A stretch of DNA of 46,455 bases from Emiliania huxleyi CCMP1516 (lineage: Eukaryota; Haptophyta; Isochrysidales; Noelaerhabdaceae): positions 127,737 through 174,191 of the forward strand of contig NW_005200442.1 of the NCBI RefSeq assembly GCF_000372725.1, written 5' to 3'. The notes below the pieces were generated by a model. The model ran no database searches, was not told the origin of the DNA, and saw nothing but the letters and a program-made list of their open reading frames with translations. How positions within the stretch are numbered: position 1 is the first letter of the stretch; each line of letters begins with the position of its first letter. Shown here in pieces: positions 18,567 through 28,032 of this stretch. Position numbers and translations under genes: made by a program.

Positions 18567-19607
18567 TCACGTCACTGCATCCTCCGCCGGTTCCTCCCGT
18601 CGCCTCTTCTTTGTTCGAATGTTTTTCAATCCATCCTTCACGAAGCCCTCCCATGTAGCTAGCGTTCTTGGCGAATGTCTCGAAATGGCCAGCAGGCGCT
18701 GTCTGCTCGCGGTCTGTGCGGGCCGCTCGTCCTCCTCGCCCTTCTTTCGTCCTCCCGTCCCTCCCCTCCACCATGGCCTTCTCGGCACTTCTTTCTCCAT
18801 CCGCCTCGCCCTGCCTTTTCGCATCGTGCCGTTCGCCCTCCATTCGGTGACCTCCATGGCTGTCCGCCCCTTTTTGGGTGGCGCTCTCGATACGGTTGCG
18901 TCAACCTCGACGTCGCTGTCGCCCTCCCCGTCCCCGCCGGCGTCCGTGCCTCGGTTCGCGTCATCGGTAGCGTCTCCGTTGTTCCCTCGTGCCCCGCCGT
19001 CGCCCTCTCTGCTCGGGCCGTTAGCGATTTCGCTCCTCCTGCGTGTCGCCCCTCCGTCCCCTCCCCTTTCTTCGTCGTCATCGTCGCTGTCGCGAAAGCC
19101 CTCCGGTCCCTCGATTCCCTCGCCTATCCCCTCCGCTGCGTCGTCCCAGTTTATATCCTCATCCTCTGCGCACGTCGCGTTGGCTTCCTCTCTCCCCCTT
19201 TCCTCCCTGCCCCTCTCGCTGTCTGGTGTTAATGGACCCCCTTCCTCTCCCTCGCCACCGTCACCGTCTCCATCCCCGTCGCTGCCGCCCTCCATGCCCG
19301 CCGCCCTTTGTTTCACACTCGTCTCTGCCATGTCCGCCGTCGCCGCCGTCCTGTCTGCTGCGCTCTGTGCTCCGTGGTACAGTCGCTTATTGTTGCTCAG
19401 GATTAGCTCACGCACCAGGACAGCCTCCTGCTCGTTATTTTGGCTTGCCGATATGCATCCAAAGTTCCACGCTAGCTCCTCCTTCGTCACGTCTATCTTT
19501 TTGCAGTATCTCGCGAATGAGCCTGCGTGCAGCTGGGCCCCCGGAGGCGGAGGCCGGCAGCCCGCGCATCGGGAATCGGATGATTCAGTTTCATATGTGA
19601 AAACCAC
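18567..19607 (-). CDS. hypothetical acidic low-complexity protein
   Basis: A 346-residue ORF from ATG at 19607. The N-terminal ~95 residues have ordinary composition (KKIDVTKEELAWNFGCISAS, AVLVRELILSNNKRLYHG). A long Asp/Glu/Gly-rich disordered segment follows, then a basic C-terminus (KNIRTKKRRREE) that could serve as a nuclear signal. I do not recognise a family. The minus strand was preferred over the equally long plus-strand frame because the latter is only Ser/Pro-rich. Codon use in the first 100 residues is less GC-biased than neighbours, hinting at a foreign or mobile-element origin. It ends against the (GT)n tract, so the original C-terminus may have been lost. Confidence 0.4.
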   Translation of the reverse strand: MVFTYETESSDSRCAGCRPPPPGAQLHAGSFARYCKKIDVTKEELAWNFGCISASQNNEQEAVLVRELILSNNKRLYHGAQSAADRTAATADMAETSVKQRAAGMEGGSDGDGDGDGGEGEEGGPLTPDSERGREERGREEANATCAEDEDINWDDAAEGIGEGIEGPEGFRDSDDDDEERGGDGGATRRRSEIANGPSREGDGGARGNNGDATDDANRGTDAGGDGEGDSDVEVDATVSRAPPKKGRTAMEVTEWRANGTMRKGRARRMEKEVPRRPWWRGGTGGRKKGEEDERPAQTASRQRLLAISRHSPRTLATWEGFVKDGLKNIRTKKRRREEPAEDAVT

Positions 19608-19730
19608 AGCTCAGGCGGTGTACGGCTACACATCTCCACCCACCGCTGACCAAAAAGGCGTCATGTTAGCCGATCCGCATGACCGAGATCACCGCGCGGC
19701 ACCAAGTGCTGCGCTGCGCACAAAAGGCCC

Positions 19731-21272
19731 CTACTGCGTCTCGCGCGTGATCGCGAAGCCCAAGACGCAGTGGCCAAAGTCGAGCGCCGCGATGCCGTTC
19801 GTGGCTCCTGCCGAGTCGAGGTGGTACCGCTCGTGGATCTCGTAGATCGAGCGGACGAGGAGCGCCGCCCGCGCGCGGGCCGCCGCGGGGAAGAGCGAGT
19901 GGCTTGCCGGCGACCACGGCGCCGCCGCCCGCCGGATCAGCGCCGCCGCCTCGCCCTCGCCGCCCGCGGCGCGCCGCAGCGGCGTCGGCTCGCCCTCGTG
20001 CAGGCTTGCGCCGCTGCGCAGGAGGGCGGTGGCGCGGGCGGCGGTGAGGGTCTCAAGGTGCGCGAGCGGCGTCCAGCCGCGGCTGGCGACCAGCCAGGCG
20101 GCGAGGTCGGTGTGGCCTTGGCTGTTTGCGATCTCCTCGGGCGTGCCGAAGGGCGTAGCGGCGCGGGAGGCGCCATAGGAGGAGAGGAGCTTGGCAACCT
20201 CGAGGTGGCCGTTGTGGCACGCAGCGAACAACGGCGTGGAGCCGTCGTTGCGGGCTTGGTTGACCGCCGCGCCAGCCTCAAGGAGCAGCCGAACGCACTC
20301 GAGGTGGCATTCCTGGCACGCGATGGACAGCGGCGTGGCGCCACTCTGCTTGGCTTGGTTGACCGCCGCGCCAGCCTCGAGAAGCAGCTGCACGCACTCA
20401 AGCTGGCCTCTCTCGCACGCGATGTACAGTGGCGTGCAGCCTTCCTCATCGGCCTGGTCGACTGAAGCGCTGGCCTCGAGAAGCAGCTGGGCGACCTCGG
20501 GGTGGCCCTCCTGGCACGCGACGTACAGCGGCGTGAAGCCTTCAGCGTCTGCTTGGTTGACCGCCGCGCCAGCCTCGAGGAGCAGCCGGGCGCAGTCGAT
20601 CTCGCCGGCGAAGCTCGCAACGGACAGCGGCGTGGTGCCGTCGTCCACGGGTTGCTCTATCGCCGCGCCCGCCTCGAGAAGCAGCTGGGCGCACTCGAGG
20701 CGGCCGCTCTGGCACGCGATGAACAGCGGCGTGGCGCCATCCTGTGCGGCTTGGTCGGTCGCCGCGCTCGCCTCGAGGAGCAGCTGGGCGCACTCGAGGT
20801 GGCCCTTCAGGCACGCCATGTGCAGCGGCGTGGAGCCGTCGTTGCGGGCTTGGCTTACCGCTGCGCCAGCCTCGAGAAGGATCCGGACGCACTCGAGCTG
20901 CCCCCTCTCGCACGCGATGAACAGCGGCGTGACGCCACCGTCAGCAGCTTGGTTGACCGCCGCGCCAGCCTCGACGAGCAGCCGGGCGCACTCAATCTGC
21001 CCCCCCTGGCTCGTGATATACAGCGCGGAAGCGCCGCCGCCAGTCGTCGCCCCGACACTCGCACCACCTTCCAGCAGCAGCCGCACCGCCTCGGCCTGCC
21101 CGTGCCGAGCGGCCCAGGTGAGCAGCGTGTCCTGCCTCTCGGTGTCGTGCCGCGCGTCGAGCTGGGCCGCGAGCGACGTGCCGCGCGTCCGCCGCCCGGA
21201 GAGGAAGTCGCGCAGCCAGGCCAGGTCGCCCCGCGCCAGGTCGGCGAGGCGGGTTGGGAGGGCGCCGCTCAT
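19731..21272 (-). CDS. ankyrin-repeat protein
   Basis: The likely start is ATG 21272 (MSGALPTRLADLARGDLAWL), giving 513 residues. An in-frame extension to 21524 runs into the adjacent transposon and is rejected. About eleven ankyrin repeats of exactly 33 residues occupy residues ~45-405, with the consensus TPLFIACERGQLECVRLLLE and AGAAVNQA. A looser C-terminal part follows (WTPLAHLETLTAARATALLR; SIYEIHERYHLDSAGATNGI). Ankyrin arrays are protein-binding scaffolds, and no catalytic domain is attached. The high DNA identity between repeats indicates recent internal expansion. A Mutator-like element sits only ~60 bases upstream of the start, where the promoter should be. Confidence 0.8.
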   Translation of the reverse strand: MSGALPTRLADLARGDLAWLRDFLSGRRTRGTSLAAQLDARHDTERQDTLLTWAARHGQAEAVRLLLEGGASVGATTGGGASALYITSQGGQIECARLLVEAGAAVNQAADGGVTPLFIACERGQLECVRILLEAGAAVSQARNDGSTPLHMACLKGHLECAQLLLEASAATDQAAQDGATPLFIACQSGRLECAQLLLEAGAAIEQPVDDGTTPLSVASFAGEIDCARLLLEAGAAVNQADAEGFTPLYVACQEGHPEVAQLLLEASASVDQADEEGCTPLYIACERGQLECVQLLLEAGAAVNQAKQSGATPLSIACQECHLECVRLLLEAGAAVNQARNDGSTPLFAACHNGHLEVAKLLSSYGASRAATPFGTPEEIANSQGHTDLAAWLVASRGWTPLAHLETLTAARATALLRSGASLHEGEPTPLRRAAGGEGEAAALIRRAAAPWSPASHSLFPAAARARAALLVRSIYEIHERYHLDSAGATNGIAALDFGHCVLGFAITRETQ

Positions 21273-21329
21273 CCGGGAGCGTCCGCGTGTGACCTCGTCC
21301 GATGCTTTTGCCAAAGCGCTAGGAATCCT

Positions 21330-22137
21330 ATTTCCTGCGGCAAACCCCGCAAAGTGACCCGTTTTTACCCACCCACGCCCGTGCGCGTACACGCGCTGGC
21401 GCGCACGGCAACCGGGACTTACACGCGCGACACGAGGGACTGTGTATCCGTGCCTGCCTCGGGGGAGAATAGCCGCCCTCACCCGCAGCCGCGCATCGAG
21501 CTCGGCGGGGCTGATACGTGTCATTCTGTGCCGGCGCGTATCTTAGCCAAGATACGCGGCCACACGTGCAGACGCGTATAGCGGTACTCGCGCCCACACG
21601 TGCAGCCGGCCGCCTATCTTGGCCAACATAGGCGGCTGCACTCGTCTCAGCCGCGTACCGCGTGACATACACGCCCACGCATGGGGCGCGATGTTCCCCT
21701 AGATAGGCGCCCACACGTGTAGCGGCGTATCTCAACATCCCTCTGTGCACGTGCCAGCGCGAGTCGCCTTCGCCGACGGGCCGTTTCACGCGCTCACGCC
21801 CGCCTGTGTTGGCCAAGATAGATAGGCGGCTGCACGTGTGGGCGCGAGTTTCGCTATACGCGTCTGCACGTGTGGCCGCGTATCTTGGCTAAGATACGCG
21901 CCGGCACAGAATGACACGTATCAGCCCCGCCGAGCTCGATGCGCGGCAGCGGGTGAGGGCGGCTATTCTCCCCCGAGGCAGGCTCGCAGGCACGGATACA
22001 CAGTTCCTCGTGTCGCGCGTGTAAGTCCCGGTTGCCGTGCGCGCCAGCGCGTGTGGCCGCGTACCTTAGCTAAGATACGCGCGCACGGGCGTGGGTGGGT
22101 AAAAACGGGTCACTTTGCGGGGTTTGCCATTTCCTGC
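21330..22137. mobile_element. non-autonomous Mutator-like element (MITE) 1 with 9 bp target duplication
   Basis: The element proper is 21339-22128 (790 bp). Ends are GGCAAACCCCGCAAAGTGAC on the left and its exact reverse complement on the right. Terminal inverted repeats are long, roughly 260 and 290 bp, differing mainly by a ~27 bp insertion in the right arm. The 9 bp target duplication ATTTCCTGC lies at 21330-21338 and 22129-22137. Inside, palindromes of the type GCGTATCTTAGCCAAGATAC recur. No transposase is encoded. Long inverted repeats plus a 9 bp duplication fit Mutator-like elements; assignment to that superfamily is inference. Confidence 0.88.
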
Positions 22138-22255
22138 TTCCAGCTCACCACCTCGCCTTCTCTGTCGCCCTCCTGGCCCAGGCTCATCAGTAGTAAGTCT
22201 GAGCCGTCCCAAACCGCACTTATCTTGGGTCTGCAAGCTCACACCGGCTCGTGAT
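22136..22255 (+). repeat. ~120 bp dispersed repeat, copy 1
   Basis: Begins CTTCCAGCTCACCACCTCGC and runs to about 22255. It is roughly 90 percent identical to 23385-23505. It abuts the right end of MITE 1. Both copies contain TCCCAAACCGCACTTATCTT. Confidence 0.85.
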
Positions 22256-22496
22256 GCCACGGAGAGGGCTCGAGATTGTCTCCGGTGGACCCCATCCGAG
22301 GCGATTGCGAGGGCTTTCCGGAGGTCATCATCGGCGCCACCGACCGTGATATGTCTCGTACCGCAGCCCTCATACACCAGGCGCATGGATGCAGTCATAA
22401 TATGTAGGCCTTATCTCCCGAAGTTTTGAGCAATAGCCGCAAATAGTACTTTTTGGCACTTCATCGCGACACGTCCAGGTGCCGACAAAGAAAGCG

Positions 22497-23392
22497 GCTT
22501 CCCAGCTGAGGGGTGGCCCGTCTACCGTCTACCGGTAGACCGGGTAGACGGTAGACCATTTGGTAGACGAGTCTACCGGTAGACCGTAATGAACCTACGA
22601 CTGCAGTCTACCGGTAGACTTGGTAGACCGCGGTAGACTGGTCTACCGCTTTTTCAGCCGCCGAACGGTAGCCGCCGCCGCCGGACGGACGGTAGACCGC
22701 CTCGGCCGTTTGAATATGCAGCCTCCAGTTCTCCACTCTGGCGCCACTTTGGCAGACGAGCGCCGGCAGATGCCCTCGCGGCCTGCCGGCGAACGTCCGT
22801 CCGGCGAGAACGCGCGATGAAAGTGCGGTCTGCCGCGCGGGCGAAATCTGCTGGTGAGAGAGGCTGTTGAGCGCGGTCGCTGTGAGCTTCATCTCATGCC
22901 ATTTCCGTGCGAGGCGCGCTCCGTGTCTTTTATGAGATCAAATGAACGTCTTTACACACTCATCGGGGGGAACCGCTCACTGCAGAGCGCCGCCCTCTCG
23001 CGGCTCTCGAGAGCGAGTTTTCGCCAGACAGCCACACGTCCATTATGGCGCGCGTTCTCGCCGGACGGACGTTCGCCGGCAGGCCGCGAGGGCATCTGCC
23101 GGCGCTCGTCTGCCAAAGTGGCGCCAGAGTGGAGAACTGGAGGCTGCATATTCAAACGGCCGAGGCGGTCTACCGTCCGGCGGCGGCGGTCTACCGTTCG
23201 GCGGCTGAAAAAGGGGTAGACCAGTCTACCGCGGTCTACCAAGTCTACCGGTAGACTGCAGTCGTAGCAAGGTTCATTACGGTCTACCGGTAGACTGCGG
23301 TAGACTCGTCTACCAAACGGTCTACCGTCTACCCCAGTCTACCCCAGTCTACCGGTAGAGACGGTAGACGGGCCACCCCTCAGCTTCCCAGC
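22497..23392. mobile_element. non-autonomous Mutator-like element (MITE) 2 with 10 bp target duplication
   Basis: The element proper is 22507-23382 (876 bp), ends TGAGGGGTGGCC and GGCCACCCCTCA. The 10 bp target duplication GCTTCCCAGC lies at 22497-22506 and 23383-23392. Inverted arms extend ~310-335 bp to near 22816 and 23049. The outer ~170 bp of each arm is built of GTCTAC/GTAGAC hexamers, often as the 14 bp palindrome GTCTACCGGTAGAC, a likely transposase-binding array. The inner parts are ordinary sequence mirrored between arms. No ORF of transposase type is present. Confidence 0.88.
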
Positions 23393-23505
23393 TCACCACC
23401 TCGCCTTCTCTGTCGCTCTCCTGGCCCAGGCCCATCAGTATCAAGCCTGATCCGTCCCAAACCGCACTTATCTTGGGTGATGAAGCTCACTCTGGCTCAT
23501 ACCAC
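23385..23505 (+). repeat. ~120 bp dispersed repeat, copy 2
   Basis: Second copy of the segment at 22136-22255, beginning TTCCCAGCTCACCACCTCGC. It abuts MITE 2's right end; its first bases supply that element's target duplication. Confidence 0.85.
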
Positions 23506-24142
23506 GGCTCTGCAGCCTCACACACGCCCGTTTCAGCCACAGACACCGCCGGCACGCACTCCCACTTCACACATGCTCAAGCACAACCCCACCAAAGCAC
23601 ATCCCTGCTCAGAATTGGCAAGGGCTATCACTTGGTGACCCAGGCAGCCTTTGGCTCGCCACTGCACTCGGCTCCTCTCAATGCGTGTCGGGCACCCCCC
23701 ACGACAGCACGCCGACGGCAAGCTTTGACGCCCGTCTGGTGGACCTGCTGTGGCCACAGCCGCCCCTCACATGCAGCTCGCACCATGACTCGACACCGGG
23801 CCCGCTCATCCCGGTCGTGGCGGCGTGTGTGAAGGATGCGCGGCCAAGCCGCTGGCTGGCGCCGCTTGAACGTCCGAGATGGCCGCAGCACAGGCCACGC
23901 GTCGCGCCGCCGGCCAAGCCCAGCCTCTCGGCGGTCGAGTTGGTCGAGCTGGCGGGCGGAGAGCCGCCAAGAGGGCAGCAGCGGGGCGTGAGAGGCCGTG
24001 CGAGCTTGCGCTAGCGCAAGCGCTAGCGCTTCGGGCGATTCGATTAGGCGGCCTACCTAGGCCTTTAACAAAACAACTCACTCTCACAGCAGACAGGCTC
24101 GACACAGGTGCGAACTGGCGCGTGCGAGTCACAGGCACAGAA
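23506..24142. other. intergenic with small palindromes
   Basis: No gene supported. At 24005-24020 there is a 16 bp palindrome CTTGCGCTAGCGCAAG that overlaps a second one, AGCGCTAGCGCT. Confidence 0.55.
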
Positions 24143-24881
24143 AGAATTCTTAAAACAACCTGACGTGGCGGCGGCAAACATCGGCAGGGGGCACAGGCGC
24201 CTCGTTGCCGATTTGAAGCTCACGAGCTCGCTTGCGAGCACGGGCAAGGACACGGCCGGCGACGGAGAGCTCGGCTGGAAGGGGGCCTATGTGCGCTTTG
24301 GCAACACGGAGACCGGGCTGCTCAAGTTGGTCAAAGGGCGCGGCAAGTGGTCTCCGTCGGAAGCGACGGCAGCGGCGGTGGCGGGGGAGGAGGAGGAGGC
24401 CGAGGAGGAGGGGGAGGAGGGGGAGGAGGAGGATGCCCCCAAGGGAAAGCTCAAGGAGCAGCCTGGCGATTACCCCTTTGCGCGGCAGCAGGATTGCGAT
24501 CTACGTTTGTTTGATTTTGAGGCTTTCGGAGGCTTTGGAAAGGAGGTTCGCAGCACCCTGAGGGAGGCGGCGAACCAGCTGAGCAACAAACTTTCGCACG
24601 CTCAGCACCTGGACGAGGTCACATGGACCACCAAGAACTGGCACGGGCTGCAGATGCAGCGCTTGTCTGTCGTCCTCCACACCGCCGTGGCGTGGCAGAC
24701 GGTGAACGAGCTAGCGTGCGGGGAGAGCGGCATTGTGCATGGTGCGGAGTGCATTGCCGTTCTTAACGGAGTCGCTTAGGCGGCTCCGGTGGTGAGCCTG
24801 TGTGTGTGCCAGTCCGCGCCAGTCTGCGCCCTTGTCGTGCCAGTGTGCTGTGAGAGAGGCTAAAATCTTAAGAATTCTTAA
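24143..24881 (+). mobile_element. LINE endonuclease-domain fragment C flanked by 11 bp target duplication
   Basis: The frame from about 24154 to the TAG at 24777 reads QPDVAAANIGRGHRRLVADL, KLTSSLAS, YVRFGNTETG, FEAFGGFGKEVRSTL. It aligns with the C-terminal nuclease of the reverse transcriptase at 28.9-31.5 kb (RPDVSVAGAGRSRSRLVGDV, KFKDSLSS, FVGLGNTEPG). PD ... DLK matches the PD-(D/E)XK active site. An acidic insert (EEEAEEEGEEG) is peculiar to this copy. AGAATTCTTAA occurs at 24143-24153 and again at 24871-24881, as a target duplication should. The copy is 5'-truncated but its remaining frame is intact, so it is relatively young or of a different subfamily. Confidence 0.65.
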
Positions 24882-24884
24882 GAT
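24865..24884. repeat. 20 bp perfect AT-rich palindrome
   Basis: ATCTTAAGAATTCTTAAGAT is self-complementary; AATTCTTAAGATAA repeats half of it immediately after. It contains the right target duplication of retroelement fragment C and precedes the glycosyltransferase gene, so it may be target sequence, promoter element, or both. Confidence 0.75.
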
Positions 24885-24968
24885 AAATTCTTAAGATAAT
24901 CAGCGCTGCGACACCCGAAGAAGTGGGCTGAAGCTGTCGGTCGTGCTCCGCGTTCGTGCTGCGCGTTC

Positions 24969-26736
24969 GTGCTCCGCGCGACACAGGAACCGGCGCAAGG
25001 CGCCGTGGAGATGCGGCCCTCTCGCGCCGACATAAAGTACAACTGCTGGGTCCCGTCCAGCGGGCTCTCGTCGCCCGCTGTCACCGTCATCAGTCAGTTC
25101 CAACTCAGCAACGCGACGCAGGCGAGCTTTGTCACCAACAACCGGCTGGCTTGGGCGGCGGCCCAGCGGTACCGCTACTGTGAGCTTGGCGTCCGGCCCG
25201 ACCAGCTCCGGCAGAGCTGGGCGTGGGCGCGCATCCCGCTGCTCCTCGCGACGCTGCGCTGCTCCGACTACGTGGTGCACCTCGACGCGGACGCGTTTGT
25301 GATGCGGCCCGAGTGGGGCGTGGAGAGCTACCTGCGGCAGATGCAGGAGCGGCGCGCGAGCCTGCTCGTCACGCGGGACTACCTCGACCTCAAGCGCTCG
25401 CCGATCAACTTTGGAGTCTGCAGTCCAGATGCGGGAGATGGGCCCCGGCCTTCCCAGAGGAGAGACACGCACTGACACGTGCGGCTACACGACTGCCGTC
25501 GCTGCCTCACCCTCCCGCGCGGTGGCGCCGAACACTGCACGACGCCGTTTCAAAGCCCCTCGGCTCGTCTAACCAAATCCGCTAGGTGGGGCGTGCTTTC
25601 ACAGCCTCACGAGAGGAATAAGAAACGCATAGGTCCACATCGCGCGAGCGACCGACTGGACGCTGCGCTTCTTCTCGGAGATCTACAACATGTGGGCTAG
25701 ATTGGCCGAGAGAGCCGAGAGAGAGCCGAGATCAGCCGAGCGTCCCTGGACGCTGCGCTCCGAGATCTACTGCAACTGCGCGTGCGCCCGACTGAGCTGA
25801 CCAACAGTCGTCCAACGGAGCGGACCCACAGTGCCTCCACCCTCCCTTGGTCAGTTGTGAGCGTGCCTCAGGTGCGCGTGCCACTGACCGCTGTGGTGTG
25901 CCGCAGGTGCGCGTGCGACTCGGCGAAGCTGCTCAACTGGTGCCACTGACCGCTGTGGTGTGCCGCAGGTGCGCGTGCGACTCGGCGAAGCTGCTCAACT
26001 GGCCCGCCGAGCAGGGACTTGTCGTCGAGTGGCTCCAGGCGCTTAGACTCGAGAGATTCGGCGAGAGATTCGGCGAGAGATTCGGGAAGAGATTCGGCGA
26101 GATTCGCCTCGAGATTCGCCTCGAGATTCACCTCGAGATTCGCCGAGCTTCGCCGAGCTTCGCCGAGCCCCAGCCCTGGCCCTAACCCCCGCCCCAGGCG
26201 CGCGGGCACGACCCGCTCACGGGCGGCGGCACCGTGACCTAGACGCGGCGAGACTGTCCCTCTGCACACGCACTGCCCTCGGGTGGGCACGGCTCTGGCT
26301 GCACACTCCCACTCGTATCGCACTGTGCCTCGTCTCCACCGCGAGGCACTGTGCGAGAGCCGGAGGGGGGGCGGGGGGGGGGGCGTCCCTCCCCTCCGCC
26401 ACACCCACGCTCCTCACCTCTGCCATACCCACACCCTCCGCCCCGCGCACCCCCCGCCCCGCCGCTCTCCCCCCCCCGCAGGCCCAGTCCTCGTCATCGA
26501 CAATGCGGGGCTCAACCGGTCCCACTACCCTAGCGGGGACTCCTCTCGGGGAATCTCGGGGAATCTCGGGGAATCTCGCGTAGGTTCCACTACCCGAGCT
26601 GGGACCACAAGCGAGGGGAGAGCGCGGTGCCGGCGCAGGCGCGATCCTCCACAATCTCCCACAAATCTCCTCAGATCTCCACAGACTCTCACACACACAC
26701 AGACGCACACGCGCGCGCGCACGCACGCACACACAC

Positions 26737-26807
<71 letters not shown>

Positions 26808-28032
26808 AAGCCCACGCATACACGCCTCTCGTCCACGCCTCTCGCCGCACCAGGCGCACATCGTCCACTACGCATGCTGTGTGCCCGCCAGGCCGCCAGC
26901 CGGCGGCAAGCGCAACTCGAGGTATGGTTTCGACTACTCCCGCTCACCGCCGCCTAGCGCTACTCATTCACGCCTCCCTCCTCCTCCTCCACCTCCTCCT
27001 CCCCCTTCCGAGGCACGGCTTCGACCGCTCCTTCGACGCGCGCATCAACGCCGCCATCGGCGACTTCGCCCGCATCCACGCGGCCAACCTCAGCGCGGCG
27101 GGAGGGGTGCGAGTCATGCTGCAGCCGCCCGCCCGCTCGACGGCGGAGGGCGGCGCCGCCGCTCCGCCGGCGCCCCTTCCCCCGCGCGGCGCGGTGCCCA
27201 AAAAAAGAAAACGCGGGCGGCCAGGACGCGAGCGCTGTGAATAGGCGCCCCTCCCGTGGGGCGGCGCCATGCAGCTGGCGTCGAGCCGCTGGCCGTGCGC
27301 CGCCGTTGGCCGCAGAGAGGCGGGCCAACCCACCCAGCACCCCCCACCCGCCCAGCACCCCCCACCCGCCCAGCACGGGGCCTCGCCGTTTCAATGCCGT
27401 GGGGCGCGTTGTCTTGGGACGTGGAGCGGCGGCCTGGCCCTTGCCCCACCACTAGACCAGCACACGGAGAGGCCTCGCCACACCTCGCCCCTAGGTTGGT
27501 GATCTCTCCCCATCTCTCCCCATCTCTCCCGATATCTCCCGATATCTCCCCCTTAGGTTGGCTCGGTGAGGCACAGCGGGTACTTGCGCGGCGTGGGGAC
27601 GCACCTCGGCTCGCTGCTGCACATCGAGGTGAGCGCCACACGCACCCGCTCGCCGCCTTCCCTACGCCCCTGAGCCGCCCAGCCCCCCAGCCCCCCACCC
27701 CACCACCACCAACAAAGCCACCAACACAACCACTGTCACACACACACGCCGCAGCAGAGAGCGGCCGACCCTCGCCTCGGCCCGCGCCGCCAAGGAAAGC
27801 GCAGACGAGGAGGACGCCAAGGCCGCGGCAGAACTCGACGAGCCCGCGCGCCACCGCGGGGCGAGAGGGCTGCAGCGCCGCCGACTCGACGCGTTGCGGC
27901 GCGTGGCTGTCATCAGCACCGTGTGTCCTGCCGCAGCCGTGGGCAAGTGCAGAGTCGTCGGGCCGGCTCCGCCTGATAGATGAGAGCGTGGCCGATGCGG
28001 TACGAGTCTGGAGTCTCTTCTTGAGAGACTGA
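24969..28032 (+). CDS. multi-exon glycosyltransferase, GT-A fold, GT34-like
   Basis: Exon 1 (first ATG 25011; 5' end uncertain) carries VTVISQFQLSNATQASFVTN, SWAWARIPLLLATLRCSDYV and VHLDADAFVMRP. DAD is the metal/nucleotide-sugar DxD motif. Further exons: near 25650 (DWTLRFFSEIYNMWA); around 25985 (KLLNWPAEQGLVVEWLQA); 26482-26518 joined to 26584-26638 (VLVIDNAGLNR|FHYPSWDHKRGE); 26854-26921 (AHIVHYACC, like the HxxGC end of GT34 enzymes); from 27013 (HGFDRSFDARINAAIGDFAR); 27558-27628 (GSVRHSGYLRGVGTHLGSLL); probable last exon 27938-28032. The reading phases of 26482-27013 agree exactly, and one donor is GC (CAG|GCGCGA at 26639). Such enzymes usually act in the Golgi lumen; the anchor would be in an unseen 5' exon. 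Donor and acceptor sugars are unknown. Confidence 0.6.
25878..26001 (+). repeat. identical 62 bp tandem duplication of an exon-like unit
   Basis: Copies 25878-25939 and 25940-26001 are identical. Each contains a 29-base stretch GTGCCACTG...TGCCGCAG with GT-AG borders, then 33 bases GTGCGCGTGCGACTCGGCGA and on. It lies within the glycosyltransferase gene. Confidence 0.9.
26038..26170 (+). repeat. GAGATTCGGC / GAGATTCGCC short tandem repeats
   Basis: About ten degenerate 11-12 bp units in an intron of the glycosyltransferase gene, followed by CGCCGAGCTT copies. Confidence 0.8.
26689..26806 (+). repeat. (CA)n microsatellite, intronic
   Basis: An imperfect CA tract (with some CG steps) of about 118 bases between the exons ending 26638 and starting 26854. 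Confidence 0.9.
27505..27557 (+). repeat. 10 bp CTCTCCCCAT / CTCCCGATAT repeats before an acceptor
   Basis: About five units of the same family as the array at 8771, ending in CCCCCTTAG at 27557, immediately before the exon GTTGGCTCGGTGAGGC. This is an expanded pyrimidine tract at an intron 3' end. Confidence 0.8.

Noticed and set aside
21273..21524. 84-residue N-terminal extension of the ankyrin protein
   Set aside because: It is encoded by the left arm of MITE 1; the same peptide recurs from the right arm.
22608..23254. ORFs inside MITE 2 reading GRLVYRFFSRR or VYRPSGGGG
   Set aside because: Both arms give the same peptides on opposite strands because of the inverted repeat; no transposase features.
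26922..27244. Apparent new protein starting MVSTTPAHRRLALLIHASLL with a signal peptide
   Set aside because: The hydrophobic start is the pyrimidine-rich intron of the glycosyltransferase; the exon from 27013 joins in phase to the exon ending 26921.
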